From positions 1 to 29,158 of the IMG/VR virus record IMGVR_UViG_3300025138_000234: a stretch of 29,158 nucleotides of DNA. One strand, given 5' to 3'. How positions within the stretch are numbered: the first letter of the stretch is position 1; the number at the start of each line of letters is the position of its first letter. The notes beneath the pieces are model-generated. The model was not told the DNA's origin and did not search any database. It worked only from the letters and a program-made list of their open reading frames with translations. Position numbers and translations under genes: made by a program. The DNA comes from a virus. This document shows positions 21,301-28,428 of this stretch, one piece after another.

Positions 21301-22588
21301 CTACGGGTCCTTGCTTGGTATCGCTCAGCTTCCTGAAATAGCCAGCATCATGGCTAGAACCGGGCTGTCGAACTCTCTGGAAGCGTTCCCGACTCTAGGC
21401 CAGCTCAGAGATACGTTCTTGATTGGCATCACTAAAGAGAAGAATCTAAGAGGATCTGACGGCAGGCTGTTGGATAACGTCGCGGCGGAACTTGAGACTT
21501 TCATTGGCTCAGGAGGAGACTACGCCAGAGGCGACCATATCCTAAGAAGATTGGACGAAATGTCGGCAGACTCTGCTGATTCGTCCGGAATACGTAAGTG
21601 GATAGAGATGGGCAGGTCAGCCTCTATCCTGAACCCGCTGGGAATCGTGCCTATGGACACGTTCCTGAGGCGGTGGGGTACGAAGGCCGCGTTCCAGCGG
21701 TTTGTCAACGAAGCCTATCAAATGAAGAACGGTAAACCCGTGCTACAGCAGAGCTTCTGGACAAACGGGAAGCAGAGGTTTATGGAGCTGGGGCTGTCTG
21801 AAGCAGAAGCAAAACGAATCTTTACTGCGTTGGCTGACGAAGAGGTCGTATCTGTCCGCCCCGGCCATTTCGGTAACTATAAGGTAAAGGATGTCGATTT
21901 CACGAAGGTGAAGGACCAGCACGCTTACGATCTGCTCGCTCTCGCAATGAGAAGACAGGTAGACAACATGGTTCAACGTCAGACTTTCGGTGAAATGCCA
22001 GCTTGGATGAACAAGGGGCCTATTTTCAAACTCCTGACTCAGTACCGAGTCTTCATGATGGCCTCCAGAGGAAAACAGGTAGCAGCAGGGATTGCGCGAG
22101 GCGACATGAGAGAGGCCGTGAACTTGATCGGCTCTGCGGGTCTCGGCGCACTTGGGTACACACTGCTCGGGTACGGAAGAAGCCTGAAGTATTCCGGCAA
22201 CGATCGAGAGCAGTACTTCAAAGAGAATATGACGACGGAACGGATCCTAATGTCTGGAGCGTTCAAGTCTTCATATTCTACGTATTTGCTAGCTATGGCC
22301 GATACCGGGTTTAACATTGCCGGATATGACGCGCCATTCGGAAGAAACGCGAGGACTACCGGGCTGGCCTCTAATATGGTCTCGGGGACAGTCCCGTTCG
22401 CTATGGCCGATTCGTTTATACGGTTCGGAATAGAAGCCATTCAAAGCACGATTCAAGCAGACGACCCTTGGAGTCAGAAAGACTTAAGGGACGCAAAGAA
22501 ACTTACATTGTTCGGGAATCTCCCGGTAATCAACCAAGCGTCAGATATCGCAATCTCTAACCTTCCACTTCCCGTGGACGATAATTAG
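18362..22588 (+). CDS. T7 gp16-like internal virion protein D (no transglycosylase domain)
   Basis: 1408 aa, the largest gene, like T7 gp16 (1318). The N-terminus lacks the lytic transglycosylase motif found in T7 gp16 (E-S-x-F ... G-x-M-Q); instead there is a helical region, then Gly/Ala-rich hydrophobic stretches at about 132-170 and 211-231 that could enter the inner membrane. Residues about 288-326 and 347-376 look like two tandem SAP/HeH-like helical motifs (K-K-L-N-E-A-A-R-K-L-G-V and E-Q-L-T-E-V-A-R-R-F-G-V), possibly DNA- or protein-binding. The remaining C-terminal two thirds is long and helical, with the late W-M-N-K-G-P-I-F-K-L-L-T-Q-Y-R-V-F block typical of this family. The role is the inner-membrane ratchet/conduit for genome entry. 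Confidence 0.85.
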   Translation: MEEQQVSRIAPFELLSLPSTPATRTKKELTRLYNQPEALDLGFGGKVLTALEYETVTAEAIRDVTSRSYPMAEMLDPNFSVTPEIIEEYASDIPERTLRRIGSPASLPAFLEQINDVRIQEQRRKDLFENGMVSGVLATIIGSGAEAVAATVIGSAVAGPFGGAAAAAGNLNRITRGVRIATGVRSTLAAAAIDVPLEGARYALDKTLTPGDMLIGIGASGVLSGALGTAFPKAFNSSLRRAINDSVREETEVLLREAGETAAAETFAPSLPSIKVITDEKILDTVINLKGKKLNEAARKLGVPTRRGGKKLSADDKREAIFDVIRANKPGEEEAMAALDDALAGMKTVEQLTEVARRFGVTVSQNQSAATLRSTIKSEVRQAVRRGTRITEKPAIISKSLKTSKPRVTINKAKFDIQFSSDVGNALWKLGGRIKSDAIRREIVATLEELGINDAENLAKELRKRVKENGRQGKGVVGGMLKFDEAEVLGRKVGRQIEEPLDLRIDPTTKRVAFGTETQMADAQKKTRVPDPDPEDAPHPLADANEEVILIDGREVARDTDLGVKVIDVSQDAYADSAADAGRRGTDNATGKREKAARFMEGAGPKIFGKTVNRGFAAVSVVLDSMKATSGVFYKARRLLMESPRGGGVNAVTVVGLNRDRVVSELRNALMNPRKEWVRAGNNPDDFDKAVTRSLTDRSFVPTQGDPVSDAVTALRQFHNKMFNVLSKNGFLEGEVPDPSTYFRRVYRHTSFSGRGTEEEMVDFFVESMKSAAKRRGVNEFNEAVAREAAKRIVAFGIDPVAHRSNKNTMTFIKAQEDSIRASIQRLADEGKIEGDVEEQVQAVLESIVSHGSSDPHLSKGFQKHRIELDENYEAVIGGVNTHIDHFFKRDINDITDQYAYQVLGAVETKKVLGALGFENVPLEDVASRLGAMVPDGDDAEFARDNFLKALRRLSGQPIWDADEKTLKNVISIQSLAQGIYGSLLGIAQLPEIASIMARTGLSNSLEAFPTLGQLRDTFLIGITKEKNLRGSDGRLLDNVAAELETFIGSGGDYARGDHILRRLDEMSADSADSSGIRKWIEMGRSASILNPLGIVPMDTFLRRWGTKAAFQRFVNEAYQMKNGKPVLQQSFWTNGKQRFMELGLSEAEAKRIFTALADEEVVSVRPGHFGNYKVKDVDFTKVKDQHAYDLLALAMRRQVDNMVQRQTFGEMPAWMNKGPIFKLLTQYRVFMMASRGKQVAAGIARGDMREAVNLIGSAGLGALGYTLLGYGRSLKYSGNDREQYFKENMTTERILMSGAFKSSYSTYLLAMADTGFNIAGYDAPFGRNARTTGLASNMVSGTVPFAMADSFIRFGIEAIQSTIQADDPWSQKDLRDAKKLTLFGNLPVINQASDIAISNLPLPVDDN

Positions 22589-22596
22589 GAGGACCT

Positions 22597-24789
22597 ATGC
22601 CGAATAGTTACGTTGACTATACAGTAACGGGTAACCAAACCGCATTCTCTTCCGTTAGCCTAAGTTACTTGCTTACCTCACATCTCGGCGTTTCAATCAC
22701 GTCTACGTCAGGGACCGTGTATACGGTAGACGCTGCGGATATCACGATCTCGGAGACCCCGAACCTTACGGTGACGATTGATGCCGCGAAATACGGATCA
22801 TCTGGTAGCGTCTACGTGATCGCTAACGGTGACGTAGTTCGTATCGCGAGGACAACTCCGATCGACGACCTGACCAGAACGTTCAACGACGGTTCGGTCT
22901 TGAAAGCGAGCGACCTGAACTCACAGAGTAGCCAGCTCCTGTTCAGTCTCCAAGAGCAAGAAGACAAGGGCGTAGGCTCTCTTCCTGTGGATACTGACAA
23001 CAGATATGACGCAGGCAACCGAATCATCAAGAACATCGCGACCCCGATCTCGGGAAACCACGCCGCGACAATGCAGTTCGTTGCGGATGCTATTGAAGCA
23101 GGGGGCGTTCAAAGCCTGTCAAGCCCAGAGTCGTTCTCGCTGACCGGGAATGATTTCACCGATACCGGGGCCGACGCTGTCTATGACTTCCCTGTTGCTC
23201 CCGCATCTCTGGAAGCTAACACGTACATCGTCGAAGTCAGCGGAGTCATCCAGCATCCGGGGGACGACTACACGATCACGCAGAACGCGAACGACAGCGT
23301 CCGAATAACACTGCTCGATCAGGACAACATTGTCGGCACTTCAGAGAAAGTTCAGATTAGGAACTTCGGGGTGTCGCGAGGACAGGCGTTGCAGCCGTTC
23401 ATCTCCAGCAGCACGGCACCGGCCATGAAGGTTCAGCAGGGCGACAGCGTTACCGGGCAGAACACGATGGAGTTTAAGAACTCTGGAGGAACGAACCAAG
23501 CCGCGTTTACGAGTGACGGAAAGTTCCGAGTCGGTACGGGCGTAGGAACCGCAGCTACTCAGGTTGAAATCCGAAGCTCATCTACGGAGAACGCGATCGA
23601 AGTCGGCGACTACAGCACGGGGAACACGGCAGGTGTCGAACTGCGCCACGACGTGAACTCGGGGACTAACGACGACTTCGGTCAAATCCTTGTGTCAGGA
23701 CAGACATCTATATCCAGCAGTACGAAAGCCGTAGATGTTGAAAGGAACGGCAGCAGCCTGTTCTACGTGGATTATGGCGGTAACGTCGTAAACACGGGAA
23801 ACATCACAAACGCGGGGACACTGACGAACACGGGGTTGATTTCGACCCCTGCGGGTCTGTCCGTGACTGCGGGTTCGTTGACGATGTCCGGGGGAACCGT
23901 TCTGGACGTAAATGGCACTACGGAAATATCGGGTGGTGTCACGGTAACCAACAGCGCAGATATCACGCTGGGCAACAACTGCGACATCAGCTTGTCTACG
24001 GGCAACATTACTCTAGCTAATGGAAACATCGAAACGACGACAGGCTACGTCAAGCAGCCCGGTGGACTCGTTCAGAAAGTGTTCTTTCAAGAAGACCGGC
24101 CGTATAGACTATCGGACTGCCCGATGGACACTGTCTGTAGGCTGTACCTCGTCAGCAACGGAACGACAGAATCCGAGGTTGCTGCGGGAGTGGCTACGGA
24201 TTACGTGAAGGTTACGGCTACTGACCGTGAATCCTTGTTTGGGGATGCGTCGGCTTCGGGATCGGATTTTCAGCGCGTGTTCTTTGAAGTTTCTATCGCC
24301 CCGAAACTGGCGGGGAACAAGATTGAGCTTAGGTTTGAAAGCCATATAATTTCTGAAGCTCCGTACGGACACGTGCTATTCGGTAAAACGAAAAGCGATG
24401 CACCTCTTACGGATTCGCAGTTTTCGGGGTCGGACTTGAGCAACGCGACCGTACTGAGGGCGAGAGGGGCCGGGGAAAACGGTACACCGGATTACAACGC
24501 TTCAAATGCGCACGGTATCTATACTCCTGTCGGATCGACCGCGCTTACTGAAGACGGTAGCGATGGAGGACAGGACCAGCACGGATCTGAAGCCTCCCAG
24601 AACGCTTCCTACTTGTACACCGTGGAATCTGGAGACGTTGGATCAACACTGACTTTCCACGTGTTCTTCGCTAACAACAACCATGATGACGTGGACATCG
24701 GGATCCATAGCGACTTTAATCAAGGCACCCCGGACGGCTTCCATCGTCGAGGCATGTCGCTTCTTTCAGCAACCGAGTACTGGGCCTAA
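22597..24789 (+). CDS. T7 gp17-like tail fibre protein
   Basis: 730 aa (T7 gp17 is 553). The first ~160 residues are the T7 tail-fibre anchoring domain: T-V-T-G-N-Q-T-A-F near the start, I-A-R-T-T-P-I-D, F-N-D-G-S-V-L-K-A-S-D-L-N, and Y-D-A-G-N-R-I-I-K-N-I-A-T-P. The middle (about 370-490) is a chain of short beta repeats rich in T, G, N and S (T-N-T-G, L-T-M-S-G-G-T, I-S-G-G-V-T, L-A-N-G-N-I), suggesting a trimeric beta-helical shaft. The C-terminal ~240 residues form a distinct globular domain that should hold receptor specificity. Strong AGGAGG (22587-22592) precedes the ATG. Confidence 0.9.
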   Translation: MPNSYVDYTVTGNQTAFSSVSLSYLLTSHLGVSITSTSGTVYTVDAADITISETPNLTVTIDAAKYGSSGSVYVIANGDVVRIARTTPIDDLTRTFNDGSVLKASDLNSQSSQLLFSLQEQEDKGVGSLPVDTDNRYDAGNRIIKNIATPISGNHAATMQFVADAIEAGGVQSLSSPESFSLTGNDFTDTGADAVYDFPVAPASLEANTYIVEVSGVIQHPGDDYTITQNANDSVRITLLDQDNIVGTSEKVQIRNFGVSRGQALQPFISSSTAPAMKVQQGDSVTGQNTMEFKNSGGTNQAAFTSDGKFRVGTGVGTAATQVEIRSSSTENAIEVGDYSTGNTAGVELRHDVNSGTNDDFGQILVSGQTSISSSTKAVDVERNGSSLFYVDYGGNVVNTGNITNAGTLTNTGLISTPAGLSVTAGSLTMSGGTVLDVNGTTEISGGVTVTNSADITLGNNCDISLSTGNITLANGNIETTTGYVKQPGGLVQKVFFQEDRPYRLSDCPMDTVCRLYLVSNGTTESEVAAGVATDYVKVTATDRESLFGDASASGSDFQRVFFEVSIAPKLAGNKIELRFESHIISEAPYGHVLFGKTKSDAPLTDSQFSGSDLSNATVLRARGAGENGTPDYNASNAHGIYTPVGSTALTEDGSDGGQDQHGSEASQNASYLYTVESGDVGSTLTFHVFFANNNHDDVDIGIHSDFNQGTPDGFHRRGMSLLSATEYWA

Positions 24790-24801
24790 TAGGAGGGAAA
24801 C

Positions 24802-25425
24802 ATGGTAACTAAAGTAACATCAGGAATGACTGACGGCGTTGTCGTGGCGACGGAGAAGTCGCTCGCCAATCCGTCATCGAAACCGGGGTCCGGGTCCGCA
24901 AACAAAGTCGCAATCCTTAACGCCGAAGGAAACCTAGACGATCACTACTTGCCGAGCTACGTAGGGCAGTGGAGGCTGACGGTTGACTTTGCGATCGGGA
25001 CATCAGAAGCGATCGTAGCTAATACGTGGGAAAAAGTAGACACTTCCGTGCAGGGGACGGGCGTAGGTTCTCACATGGCTCAGACCAGCGGCACCTTCAC
25101 GTTCCCCGAGACAGGCAAATGGATGGTTGAGTTTCACGGTCGGGTCACTAAAAACAGCGCAGATGTCGCAGTGATTGCCGCAGACTTGTTTGCGACTACG
25201 GGATCTGGCGGCAGTACCGAAGTTAGGGTCGCTCAGAGCTGGGGATCCGTAGCTACGGCAGGTACAAACGATACACTCTGTATGTCGTCAATGATTGACG
25301 TGACAAACGTCAGCGACAACAAAGTTAAGATCAAACTGTCTGCGGGCAACTCAGGAGCGGACCTGAAAGGAAACTCGACATTCAACCTCACTTACTTGAC
25401 ATTTACGAGGCTCGGAGCGACTTGA
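24802..25425 (+). CDS. Putative second tail fibre / receptor-binding tip protein
   Basis: 207 aa, ATG behind AGGAGGG (24791-24797). The N-terminal part has G-S-G-S-A-N-K-V-A-I-L-N-A-E-G-N-L-D; from about 55 on it is beta-rich with F-T-F-P-E-T-G-K-W-M-V-E-F-H-G, D-L-F-A-T-T-G-S-G-G, A-Q-S-W-G-S-V and a final N-L-T-Y-L-T-F-T-R-L-G. This arrangement resembles C1q/TNF-like jelly-roll heads on phage fibres and receptor-binding proteins. Located directly after the gp17-like fibre, it could be a fibre-tip subunit or a secondary adsorption protein. No chaperone or depolymerase motif seen. Stop overlaps the next ATG (TGATG). Confidence 0.65.
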   Translation: MVTKVTSGMTDGVVVATEKSLANPSSKPGSGSANKVAILNAEGNLDDHYLPSYVGQWRLTVDFAIGTSEAIVANTWEKVDTSVQGTGVGSHMAQTSGTFTFPETGKWMVEFHGRVTKNSADVAVIAADLFATTGSGGSTEVRVAQSWGSVATAGTNDTLCMSSMIDVTNVSDNKVKIKLSAGNSGADLKGNSTFNLTYLTFTRLGAT

Positions 25426-25634
25426 TGGACAACGAGATACTGATTGCTTTAGGCCGTCTTGAAGGCAAAGTAGACGCGCTTATTGCTAGGCAAGCAATTC
25501 ACGATGAAGAGCTGGACAGGCACGACAAACGGCTTCGAGATCTTGAGCAGTCGAAGTCATGGCTGCTGGGGATTGCTGCCGCAGTCGGAGCTGTTGCGGG
25601 ATTTGTCATCAACTACGTAGGGGGTCAGGGCTAG
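25425..25634 (+). CDS. Holin-like protein with coiled coil and one C-terminal membrane span
   Basis: 69 aa. Residues 1-42 form a charged heptad-like helix (I-A-L-G-R-L-E-G-K-V-D-A-L-I, L-D-R-H-D-K-R-L-R-D-L-E), followed by S-K-S-W-L-L-G and a transmembrane helix at about 46-66. This is the XhlA-like arrangement often annotated as holin in podoviruses, and the place matches T7 holin gene 17.5 between tail fibre and small terminase. It would set lysis timing by acting in the inner membrane. ATG 25425 overlaps the previous stop; an upstream in-frame TTG adds only one residue. Confidence 0.72.
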   Translation: MDNEILIALGRLEGKVDALIARQAIHDEELDRHDKRLRDLEQSKSWLLGIAAAVGAVAGFVINYVGGQG

Positions 25635-25840
25635 TGAACGATATTCTTGAAGAACTTCATAAGCATCTTGCAGAGGACCTTCTACATAAGATTCGATCAG
25701 GCGAGGCTACAGCCGCAGAGCTTAGTGTTGCTCGCGCATTTCTTAAGGACAACGGCATTGACGCAATAATGGAAGCAAGCGAGCCGTTGAACAACTTGGC
25801 TAAGACGCTTCCGTTTAACGTAGACACGGAGGTAGCGTGA
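25634..25840 (+). CDS. Small terminase subunit (T7 gp18-like)
   Basis: 68 aa, start GTG sharing a base with the holin TAG (TAGTG). Helical protein with L-E-E-L-H-K-H-L-A-E-D-L-L-H-K-I-R-S-G-E-A-T-A-A-E-L and A-R-A-F-L-K-D-N-G-I-D, the signature of small terminases in marine T7-like phages. It would recognise the concatemer or modulate the large subunit during packaging. Shorter than T7 gp18 (89 aa). A longer form starting 75 nt upstream would lie under the holin and has an implausible Cys/Arg-rich start. Stop overlaps the next start (TGATG). Confidence 0.78.
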   Translation: MNDILEELHKHLAEDLLHKIRSGEATAAELSVARAFLKDNGIDAIMEASEPLNNLAKTLPFNVDTEVA

Positions 25841-26586
25841 TGAAGAAAGTTGGAAAGAAAAGAAAAGGCTGTGATTGCGGCGAGGGCGACTGCGGGGACT
25901 GTGGAAGTGGTAAGGTTAAGACTTATTCGAGTCCGGCGTGCAATCAGCGCGTAGGAAGAAACTTCAAACAATGCACGACTCAGTATGGGATGAATCCCCC
26001 TCCTTCACCATCCTCTCCGGGCGGCGTTGGTAGTAATAAACCTACTCCGGTTCCTACGACCCCCTCAATAACCGACGCTCAAGGCAACACGGGAGGTAGT
26101 GATCCCGACGACGGAGACAACGGAGACGACGGAGACAACGGAGACAACGGCGGAGGAAACCCGATAACACCCGAGCAATTCCTTGCAATGCTGGATATGG
26201 ACGGTGACGGTTTTATTGACGGCGACGAGTGGCAAGCGTGGAGAGCCCAACTTGTCGCTCTTATAGCGTCCGGAGAATACGACCCTCTTTTCGATATGAA
26301 TGGGGATGGTGTTATTGACAACGCCGACAAAGTACTCGCTAGGGCAACTTGGCAGTCATTTCGACCGCCAGTCGCTCCTGAAACGGAAGAGCTGGAAGAA
26401 TCTGACAGGCTCGTGAAGGGGAACCTCCTGAGTCCGATGGACGTGAATGATTACGTCAAGAAGCGTAATGTCGTCATGAACAAGCGTAAGATTGGCAAAA
26501 AGCAGAAGTACAGCGCATCTAACTCCATGCAAAGCGATCCCGGTTCCGGGGGCGGCGGCACTCCAGTCGGAGGTGGCGGCCGTTAA
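25840..26586 (+). CDS. Cys-rich protein with EF-hand/dockerin-like calcium loops, between the terminase genes
   Basis: 248 aa from the ATG (a GTG one codon earlier is also in frame). Domains in order: basic start (K-K-V-G-K-K-R-K-G) and a C-D-C-G-E-G-D-C-G-D-C-G cluster with two more cysteines to residue 45; a Pro/Ser/Thr linker; a Gly/Asp repeat (about 86-105); a calcium-loop pair with EF loop 1 D119-M-D-G-D-G-F-I-D-G-D-E130 (fully canonical) and loop 2 D152-M-N-G-D-G-V-I-D-N-A-D163 (dockerin-like, ending in D); then a basic helix (V-N-D-Y-V-K-K-R-N-V-V-M-N-K-R-K) and a Gly-rich tail. No signal peptide. The function is not recognised; calcium binding and metal/disulfide formation are likely. 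T7 has the spanin gene 18.5 in this slot; this protein does not resemble it. Confidence 0.8.
   Translation: MKKVGKKRKGCDCGEGDCGDCGSGKVKTYSSPACNQRVGRNFKQCTTQYGMNPPPSPSSPGGVGSNKPTPVPTTPSITDAQGNTGGSDPDDGDNGDDGDNGDNGGGNPITPEQFLAMLDMDGDGFIDGDEWQAWRAQLVALIASGEYDPLFDMNGDGVIDNADKVLARATWQSFRPPVAPETEELEESDRLVKGNLLSPMDVNDYVKKRNVVMNKRKIGKKQKYSASNSMQSDPGSGGGGTPVGGGGR
26107..26151 (+). repeat. 9-nt tandem repeat, five units, encoding Asp-(Asp/Asn)-Gly
   Basis: Five consecutive units of GACRACGGA (last unit GGC) in frame within the calcium-loop gene, giving DDG-DNG-DDG-DNG-DNG. Such repeats can expand or contract by slippage in multiples of three residues without a frameshift. Confidence 0.85.
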
Positions 26587-28244
26587 TGGATGACCGGCTT
26601 AAAGATTTTCGGAACTTCCTGTATCTGGCTTGGGATCATTTGGGTCTACCGGACCCTACTCCTATTCAGTACGACATTGCTGACTACATCCAGTCAGGAC
26701 CGAAAAGACGAGTCGTTCAAGCATTCAGGGGCGTGGGTAAGTCTTGGATTACGTCCGCGTACGTATGTCATTCCCTACTGTTGGACCCGACAAAGAACAT
26801 AATGGTCGTATCCGGCTCGAAACAACGAGCTGATGACTTCTCAACATTTACTTTGCGGCTGATATCAGACATGCCGATGCTTCGGCACCTGATTCCTACC
26901 GATAGTCAGAGGAACAGCAAGATCGCGTTTGACGTTGGCCCAGCTCCAGCTTCCCACGCCCCCTCAGTCGTTTCCAAAGGTATCTCCAGCCAGATCACGG
27001 GATCACGCGCTGATTTGATCGTCGCAGACGACGTGGAGAGCTTGAACAACTCAGCCACCCAAATGATGCGTGACAAGCTCAGTGAGTCCATCAAGGAGTT
27101 TGACGCGGTCCTGAAGCCGGGTGGAGAGATCCTGTTCTTGGGGACTCCACAAACGGAATCCAGTATCTACAGCGTCCTGCCTGAGCGAGGCTTCAAGACG
27201 TTGATCTGGCCCGCTAGATACCCGACAAGGGGCCAGCTCAAGAGGTACGGAGACACGTTGGCTCCGAAGATCGAAGAGGCGATGGAGGACGAGGAAACCG
27301 TAGGACAGCCTACGGACCCAAAAAGATTCGACGATCAGGACCTGATGGAGCGAGAAGCGTCCTATGGCCGCACCGGGTTCTCCTTGCAGTTCATGCTGGA
27401 CCCAAGCCTCAGCGACCTCGACAGATACCCGTTGAAGCTGTCGGATCTTGTCGTCATGTCTTTGAATCCTCGTCAGGGACCGGAGAAGCCCGTCTGGGCG
27501 GCTTCAGCAGAGAATATGGTCAAGGACCTGCCGAACGTTGGGCTGCCCGGAGATCGCTTCTACGGGCCTCTCACGGTAATTGACGGTAAATGGGCTGACT
27601 ACACAGGCTCAGTGATGGCTATTGACCCGTCAGGCCGTGGTGCGGACGAGACTTCTTACGCTGTCGTCAAGATGCTGAACGGGTTCTTGTTCGTGACGGA
27701 TGCGGGAGGACTGCCGGGGGGCTATAGCGAGGACACGTTGAAACGGCTGGCTATGGTCGCCAAGGAGCAGGAAGTCAACGAGATCGTCGTGGAGTCCAAC
27801 TTCGGTGACGGCATGTTCACGCAGCTCCTGAAGCCGATCCTTGGGAAGATCTACAGATGTACGATCGAGGAAGTCCGGCATAGCGTCCAGAAGGAACGTC
27901 GTATCTGCGACACGCTGGAACCTGTGATGAACAGCCATCGCCTCTGTATTGACAAACGGGTGATTGAAAAGGACTACGACAGCACGAGACATCTGCCGCC
28001 TGAGAAAGCGTTGAGATACCAGATGATGTACCAGATGAGCCGGGTGACCCGTCAGAAGGGTGCGCTGGCTCATGACGACAGGCTTGATGTCCTCGCTATT
28101 GCGGTCAACTACTGGACGGAACAGATGGCTCAGGACGCTGACAAAGCGATGGCGAATAGAGCGGACGATAAGTTGCGTAAGGAACTGGATGATTTCGTCG
28201 ATGGAGTCATGGGTCGTAAACGTAAGCCGCTCAGTTGGTTCTGA
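26586..28244 (+). CDS. Large terminase subunit (T7 gp19-like ATPase/nuclease)
   Basis: 552 aa (T7 gp19 is 586). ATPase domain: adenine-side P-T-P-I-Q-Y-D, Walker A F-R-G-V-G-K-S-W (47-54), Walker B L-I-V-A-D-D-V-E (144-151), coupling motif L-G-T-P-Q-T. Nuclease domain: A-I-D-P-S-G-R-G-A-D-E-T (D347), V-V-E-S-N-F-G-D-G (E403), and the late A-H-D-D-R-L-D-V-L-A (D497, D498, D501) metal-binding acids. It docks on the portal, translocates concatemeric DNA and cuts genome ends. The start overlaps the previous stop (TAATG). A non-coding structured stretch follows, as expected near the end of the T7-type late transcription unit. Confidence 0.96.
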   Translation: MDDRLKDFRNFLYLAWDHLGLPDPTPIQYDIADYIQSGPKRRVVQAFRGVGKSWITSAYVCHSLLLDPTKNIMVVSGSKQRADDFSTFTLRLISDMPMLRHLIPTDSQRNSKIAFDVGPAPASHAPSVVSKGISSQITGSRADLIVADDVESLNNSATQMMRDKLSESIKEFDAVLKPGGEILFLGTPQTESSIYSVLPERGFKTLIWPARYPTRGQLKRYGDTLAPKIEEAMEDEETVGQPTDPKRFDDQDLMEREASYGRTGFSLQFMLDPSLSDLDRYPLKLSDLVVMSLNPRQGPEKPVWAASAENMVKDLPNVGLPGDRFYGPLTVIDGKWADYTGSVMAIDPSGRGADETSYAVVKMLNGFLFVTDAGGLPGGYSEDTLKRLAMVAKEQEVNEIVVESNFGDGMFTQLLKPILGKIYRCTIEEVRHSVQKERRICDTLEPVMNSHRLCIDKRVIEKDYDSTRHLPPEKALRYQMMYQMSRVTRQKGALAHDDRLDVLAIAVNYWTEQMAQDADKAMANRADDKLRKELDDFVDGVMGRKRKPLSWF

Positions 28245-28428
28245 ATTGGATGACTATATGGTTACGGAAACGTGACTGGGCCGACAGAACTCGTCAGGAC
28301 TCAGGTGAAGACCTAGTCTGGCTGTCTCCTTATCCCTGTAATGGGGGGTAGGGGGGCCTCTAGAATCTGACAGGATCTAGGTGAAGGGTGTAAACTCTTC
28401 TATAAGACAACTTTATGAGGGGATAAGA
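28245..28428 (+). promoter_or_regulatory. Structured, repeat-bearing non-coding region after the terminase
   Basis: 184 nt, the longest gap in the window. It contains a nested stem-loop with outer GACAG (28283-28287)/CTGTC (28322-28326) and inner GACT(c)AGGT-GAAG-ACCTAGTC (28298-28318), a G-rich run ending TAGGGGGGCC, a CTAGA/TCTAG inverted repeat (28360-28364, 28376-28380), and a direct repeat listed separately. TATAAG at 28401-28406 resembles a -10 box, but no matching -35 is visible. GAGGGGA (28417-28423) is the RBS of the next gene. By position it could hold a terminator or processing site and a promoter for the last genes; the phage promoter consensus is unknown to me. Confidence 0.5.
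28295..28386 (+). repeat. Imperfect 16-nt direct repeat, two copies
   Basis: CAGGACTCAGGTGAAG (28295-28310) and CAGGATCTAGGTGAAG (28371-28386) match at 13 of 16 bases, 76 nt apart, with the mismatches clustered in the middle three bases. The first copy is half of a stem-loop; the second runs just ahead of the TATAAG box. Candidates are a phage promoter core or a protein-binding site. Confidence 0.6.

Noticed and set aside
28401-28406. TATAAG as a host sigma-70 promoter
   Set aside because: No acceptable -35 at 16-18 nt; kept only as a note in the regulatory region.
28381-28428. GTG 28381 as the start of the dockerin-like protein
   Set aside because: It would bury the signal peptide and ignores the good GAGGGGA before ATG 28429.
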